Shown here piece after piece: positions 5,830 through 7,876 of a DNA stretch of 7,876 nucleotides. This DNA is from Acidobacteriota bacterium (lineage in GTDB: Bacteria > Acidobacteriota > Thermoanaerobaculia > Gp7-AA8), in NCBI GenBank assembly GCA_003222375.1, contig QHVX01000032.1, forward strand, positions 1 through 7,876, in the 5' to 3' direction. The notes under the pieces are model-generated. The model worked only from the letters and a program-made list of their open reading frames with translations. It was not told the DNA's origin and ran no database searches. Both the position numbers and the translations under genes were made by a program. How positions within the stretch are numbered: the first letter of the stretch is position 1; every line of letters starts with the position of its first letter.

Positions 5830-7202
5830 GCGGCACGGGCAATCGCCTCCGCTGATCGCGCAATATCCTGCTCGCTCGTCGCCCAGTTCGAGACCGAGAT
5901 TCGCATGGCGGCCATGCCGTGCCAGGTCGTCCCGGCCATCCAACACGTGCCTTCCTGCTGCGCGCGGGCGATGACGCGTCGCGTTTTTTCGTCATCGTCT
6001 CCAAATCGCACCAGAACCTGGTTCAGGACGATGTCGTTGAGAACGCGGACGCCTTTTTCTTTTCCGAGCAGATCGCCGATTTGCCTCGCGCGCGCACACA
6101 GTCGATCGACGAGCGATTCGACGCCTTGCTTGCCTAGCGATCGCAATGCCGCGTAGATCGTGATGCCGCGGCCGCGCCGGGAAAATTCAGGGACCCAATC
6201 GAACGGATCGCGTTCGGCGCCGGCGGTTTGTTCGAGGTAGTCCGCCGAAACCGTCATCGAGGCGCGGTGGGCTGCCGAATCGCGCACGATCACGACTCCG
6301 TTGTCGTATGGAACATTCAGCCATTTGTGCGCGTCGGTTGCCCACGAATCGGCAAGCTCGACGCCGTCGAGCAGCGATCGACGATCGCGGCTCGCGCGGC
6401 CCCACAATCCGAACGCACCGTCGACGTGAAGCCACGCGCCGCGCTGGCGCGTGATCGACGCAATCTCCCCAAGCGGATCGACCGCGCCGGTATTGACGTT
6501 CCCTGCCTGCGCGCAGACGATCGTCGGACCCTCGACGTTTGCAAGTGCTTTGCGGAGCGCTTCGACGCGCATGCGTCCCTGATCATCGGTTTCCACGAGC
6601 CGGACTTTTTTTGATCCGAGGCCCAGGAGCCGTAGCGACGAATAAATGGTGATGTGTGCCTCGGCGCTCAGGATGATGTTGACCGCCGGCGCTCCGATGA
6701 GACCCTGCTCTTCGACGTTGTAGCCCGCGCGACGCAGCACTGCATCGCGGCCCGCGGCGATCCCGGTGCAGTTCGCCATCTGACAGCCGGTGACGAAGCC
6801 GACGCTGGCCGTGCGTGGAAGATCGAACAGCTCGAGCAGCCATTCGCGCGAGACTTCCTCCAGCACCGATACGACCGGCGAAGTCACGAAAAGACCAGAG
6901 TTCTGATCCCAGGTGCTCGTGATCCAATCGGCTGCCAGCGCGACCGGCAGCGATCCGCCGATCACGAAACCGAAATATCGCGGCCCGGCGCTTCCGACGA
7001 CGCCGCGCTCCGCGGAGCCCGAGAGAACGTCGAGAACACGATTGCCATCCTCCCCTTTGTCCGACAACGGCACGCGAAAAATCGACAACAGCTCCTCGCG
7101 CGTGGCGCGTGCGCCGACGTGCCGCTCGGGAAGTGCACGAAGAAATTCGACCGCGTGATCGTGCGCGCGCTGCAGGAGCTTCTCATCAACAATCTGCTGC
7201 AT
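5820..7202 (-). CDS. PLP-dependent group II decarboxylase-family protein
   Basis: A 460-residue fold-type I PLP enzyme of the aromatic-L-amino-acid/glutamate decarboxylase family. Landmarks: YFGFVIGGSLPVALAADW near the N-terminus, FVTGCQMANCTGIAAGRDA in the cofactor-phosphate region, H183 in SAEAHITI (PLP ring stacking), CAQAGNVNTGAVDPL, D261 in HVDGAFGLW (PLP pyridine nitrogen) and the Schiff-base lysine K293 in TDAHKWLNVPYD. All catalytic cofactor residues are present, so it should be active. The substrate cannot be told from sequence; this subgroup is often annotated only as pyridoxal-dependent decarboxylase or aminotransferase-like. The ATG at 7202 is chosen: GAGG lies five bases upstream, and MQQIVDEKLLQRAHDHAVEFL resembles the family's N-terminus. 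In-frame codons up to 7280 are open but run antisense to the acetyltransferase. The start is 9 bp from the divergent GNAT gene, and the end overlaps the convergent receiver gene by 10 bp. Confidence 0.92.
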   Translation of the reverse strand: MQQIVDEKLLQRAHDHAVEFLRALPERHVGARATREELLSIFRVPLSDKGEDGNRVLDVLSGSAERGVVGSAGPRYFGFVIGGSLPVALAADWITSTWDQNSGLFVTSPVVSVLEEVSREWLLELFDLPRTASVGFVTGCQMANCTGIAAGRDAVLRRAGYNVEEQGLIGAPAVNIILSAEAHITIYSSLRLLGLGSKKVRLVETDDQGRMRVEALRKALANVEGPTIVCAQAGNVNTGAVDPLGEIASITRQRGAWLHVDGAFGLWGRASRDRRSLLDGVELADSWATDAHKWLNVPYDNGVVIVRDSAAHRASMTVSADYLEQTAGAERDPFDWVPEFSRRGRGITIYAALRSLGKQGVESLVDRLCARARQIGDLLGKEKGVRVLNDIVLNQVLVRFGDDDEKTRRVIARAQQEGTCWMAGTTWHGMAAMRISVSNWATSEQDIARSAEAIARAAHS

Positions 7203-7211
7203 ACTCGCCTC

Positions 7212-7628
7212 ATGTACACGATCAGTACTGATAAGTCGAGACTCGACGTCGCGATGATCCATCGCTACCTCAGCGAGCAATCGTATTGGGCGAAAAGCAT
7301 TCCGCGCGATCTCGTCGAAATCTCCATCGCCAACTCGCTTTGCTTCGGCGCATACGACGGCAACCGTCAGATCGGATTCGCGCGCGTCGTCACGGACTTC
7401 GCAGTCTTCGCGTACATGGGAGATGTCTTCGTCCTCGAGGCTTATCGCGGCAAGGGCGTTTCAAAGCAACTGATGCAAACGATCCGCGAGCATCCCGATC
7501 TTCAGCGCCTGCGGCGATGGCACCTGCTCACCCGCGACGCGCACAAACTTTATGAGCTGATCGGCTTTCACGCGATCGAGAAACCGGAATGGCACATGGA
7601 GATCGCGGTGAAGAACCCGTATGGTTGA
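7212..7628 (+). CDS. GNAT family N-acetyltransferase
   Basis: A 138-residue single-domain GNAT protein that would transfer an acetyl group from acetyl-CoA to an amine on an unidentified substrate in the cytoplasm. The acetyl-CoA pyrophosphate-binding loop is clear: DVFVLEAYRGKGVSKQLMQ (71-89), with R79-G80-K81-G82 as the R/Q-x-x-G-x-G/A signature. The core strand before it is GFARVVTDFAVFAYMGDV, and the C-terminal LTRDAHKLYELIGF (106-119) with Y114 matches the motif B region. Length is normal for a stand-alone GNAT. The ATG at 7212 is chosen because MYTISTDKSRLDV is the family-like N-terminus (about 20 residues, then SEQSYWAK and SLCFGAYDG). The same frame stays open far upstream, but there it is only antisense to the decarboxylase. 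No clear Shine-Dalgarno precedes the start, and its promoter must overlap the decarboxylase coding region. Confidence 0.9.
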   Translation: MYTISTDKSRLDVAMIHRYLSEQSYWAKSIPRDLVEISIANSLCFGAYDGNRQIGFARVVTDFAVFAYMGDVFVLEAYRGKGVSKQLMQTIREHPDLQRLRRWHLLTRDAHKLYELIGFHAIEKPEWHMEIAVKNPYG

Positions 7629-7643
7629 TTTTCGGGAGTGATT

Positions 7644-7763
7644 TCACCACAGAGCACACAGAGAGCACAGAGACGGCTTGGCGATCAATCCCCAACTGCA
7701 ACGCTGCTGCTCTTCTAAACACCGAGTAGCTTTTCTCTGTGATCTCTGTGCGCTCTGTGGTGA
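7644..7763. repeat. 120-bp inverted-repeat element with CACAGAG-type 29-bp arms
   Basis: The left arm 7644-7672 (tcaccacagagcacacagag and onward) and the right arm 7735-7763 are inverted copies of 29 bases with two mismatches by hand comparison. They enclose a 62-bp loop with no open frame of note. Each arm itself contains three short CACAGAG-like units. Similar 'cacagag' repeats are, from memory, dispersed in Verrucomicrobia, Planctomycetes and other environmental genomes. The element fills the space between the GNAT stop (7628) and the stop of the edge receiver gene (7776), so it lies between two convergent genes. It may also form a long hairpin in either transcript. Confidence 0.75.
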
Positions 7764-7773
7764 TTTCTGGTCG

Positions 7774-7876
7774 CTACACCCGCGCCGCAAGCAAATTCGT
7801 CAGCGCGGCCTTCATGGCCTCGAATTTCACCGGCTTGCGCAGCATCTCGTCGGCCTCGAAGTCGCGCGACGCGGCG
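7774..7876 (-). CDS. C-terminal tail of a receiver-domain protein, cut by window edge
   Basis: The minus strand carries 33 codons and a TAG stop (7776-7774), open to the right edge. The translation ends FEADEMLRKPVKFEAMKAAL followed by TNLLAARV. The residues LRKPVKFEAM match the last beta strand and final helix of a CheY-like receiver, with the conserved lysine-proline pair (K14-P15 of the visible part). A receiver at the very C-terminus fits either a response regulator without an output domain or a hybrid histidine kinase; the visible part cannot separate these. The stop codon is 10 bp from the inverted-repeat element. It converges with the GNAT gene and is the third receiver module in the right half of the window. 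Confidence 0.75.
   Translation of the reverse strand, partial: AASRDFEADEMLRKPVKFEAMKAALTNLLAARV

Noticed and set aside
6654..7211. Upstream in-frame extension of the GNAT gene
   Set aside because: The frame is open, but it runs antisense to conserved decarboxylase sequence, and GNAT similarity begins at the ATG at 7212.
7203..7280. N-terminal extension of the decarboxylase to an upstream start
   Set aside because: These codons overlap the GNAT 5' end in antisense, and ATG 7202 has a GAGG ribosome-binding site at good spacing.
7644..7763. CRISPR array suggested by repeated CACAGAG units
   Set aside because: The units are short, contiguous and arranged as two inverted arms; there are no regularly spaced spacers.

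Overview
The window is gene-dense, high-GC bacterial DNA (about 60% GC by eye). It holds seven or eight real genes packed in divergent and convergent pairs with very short gaps. I think a soil Verrucomicrobiota relative is the most likely source, with moderate-to-low confidence. The main clue is the palindromic repeat at about 2788-2852, whose plus strand reads like the 'ECGxLxPLW' open frames I remember from intergenic repeats of soil Verrucomicrobia. The 'CACAGAG'-type inverted repeat at 7644-7763 is also of a kind I remember from Verrucomicrobia, Planctomycetes and similar genomes. Acidobacteria or a related phylum cannot be excluded from sequence alone.

Layout. Bases 1-1511 (minus strand): a short GlpD-like FAD-dependent glycerol-3-phosphate dehydrogenase, whose stop overlaps by ATGA the start of a YceH/UPF0502 gene that runs off the left edge. 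Bases 1574-2779 (plus): a patatin-like phospholipase, divergent from the GlpD gene. Bases 2752-2888: a palindromic repeat flanked by two diverged copies of the mgtE 3' end; the left copy forms the last codons of the patatin gene. Bases 2855-4240 (minus): a full-length MgtE magnesium channel. Bases 4300-5829 (plus): a SARP/BTAD-type DNA-binding protein with a C-terminal receiver domain, followed by a free-standing receiver protein. Bases 5820-7202 (minus): a PLP-dependent group II decarboxylase-family enzyme, convergent with the receiver gene and overlapping it by 10 bp. Bases 7212-7628 (plus): a GNAT acetyltransferase whose start codon is 9 bp from the decarboxylase start. Bases 7644-7763: a 120-bp inverted-repeat element. 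Bases 7774-7876 (minus): the C-terminal tail of another receiver-containing protein, cut by the right edge.

How the genes fit together. The strongest functional theme is phosphorelay signalling. Three receiver modules lie in the right half (SARP-receiver fusion, single-domain receiver, and the partial receiver at the edge), with no histidine kinase visible; the edge gene could be a hybrid kinase. GlpD-like enzyme and patatin both touch glycerolipid metabolism (glycerol-3-phosphate oxidation, acyl-ester hydrolysis), but divergent adjacency is the only link seen here. MgtE, the decarboxylase and the acetyltransferase look like ordinary housekeeping or accessory genes.

I see no rRNA, tRNA, CRISPR array, prophage or transposase gene. 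The most unusual items are the domain order of the SARP-receiver protein and the duplicated, synonymously diverged mgtE tail flanking a palindromic repeat.
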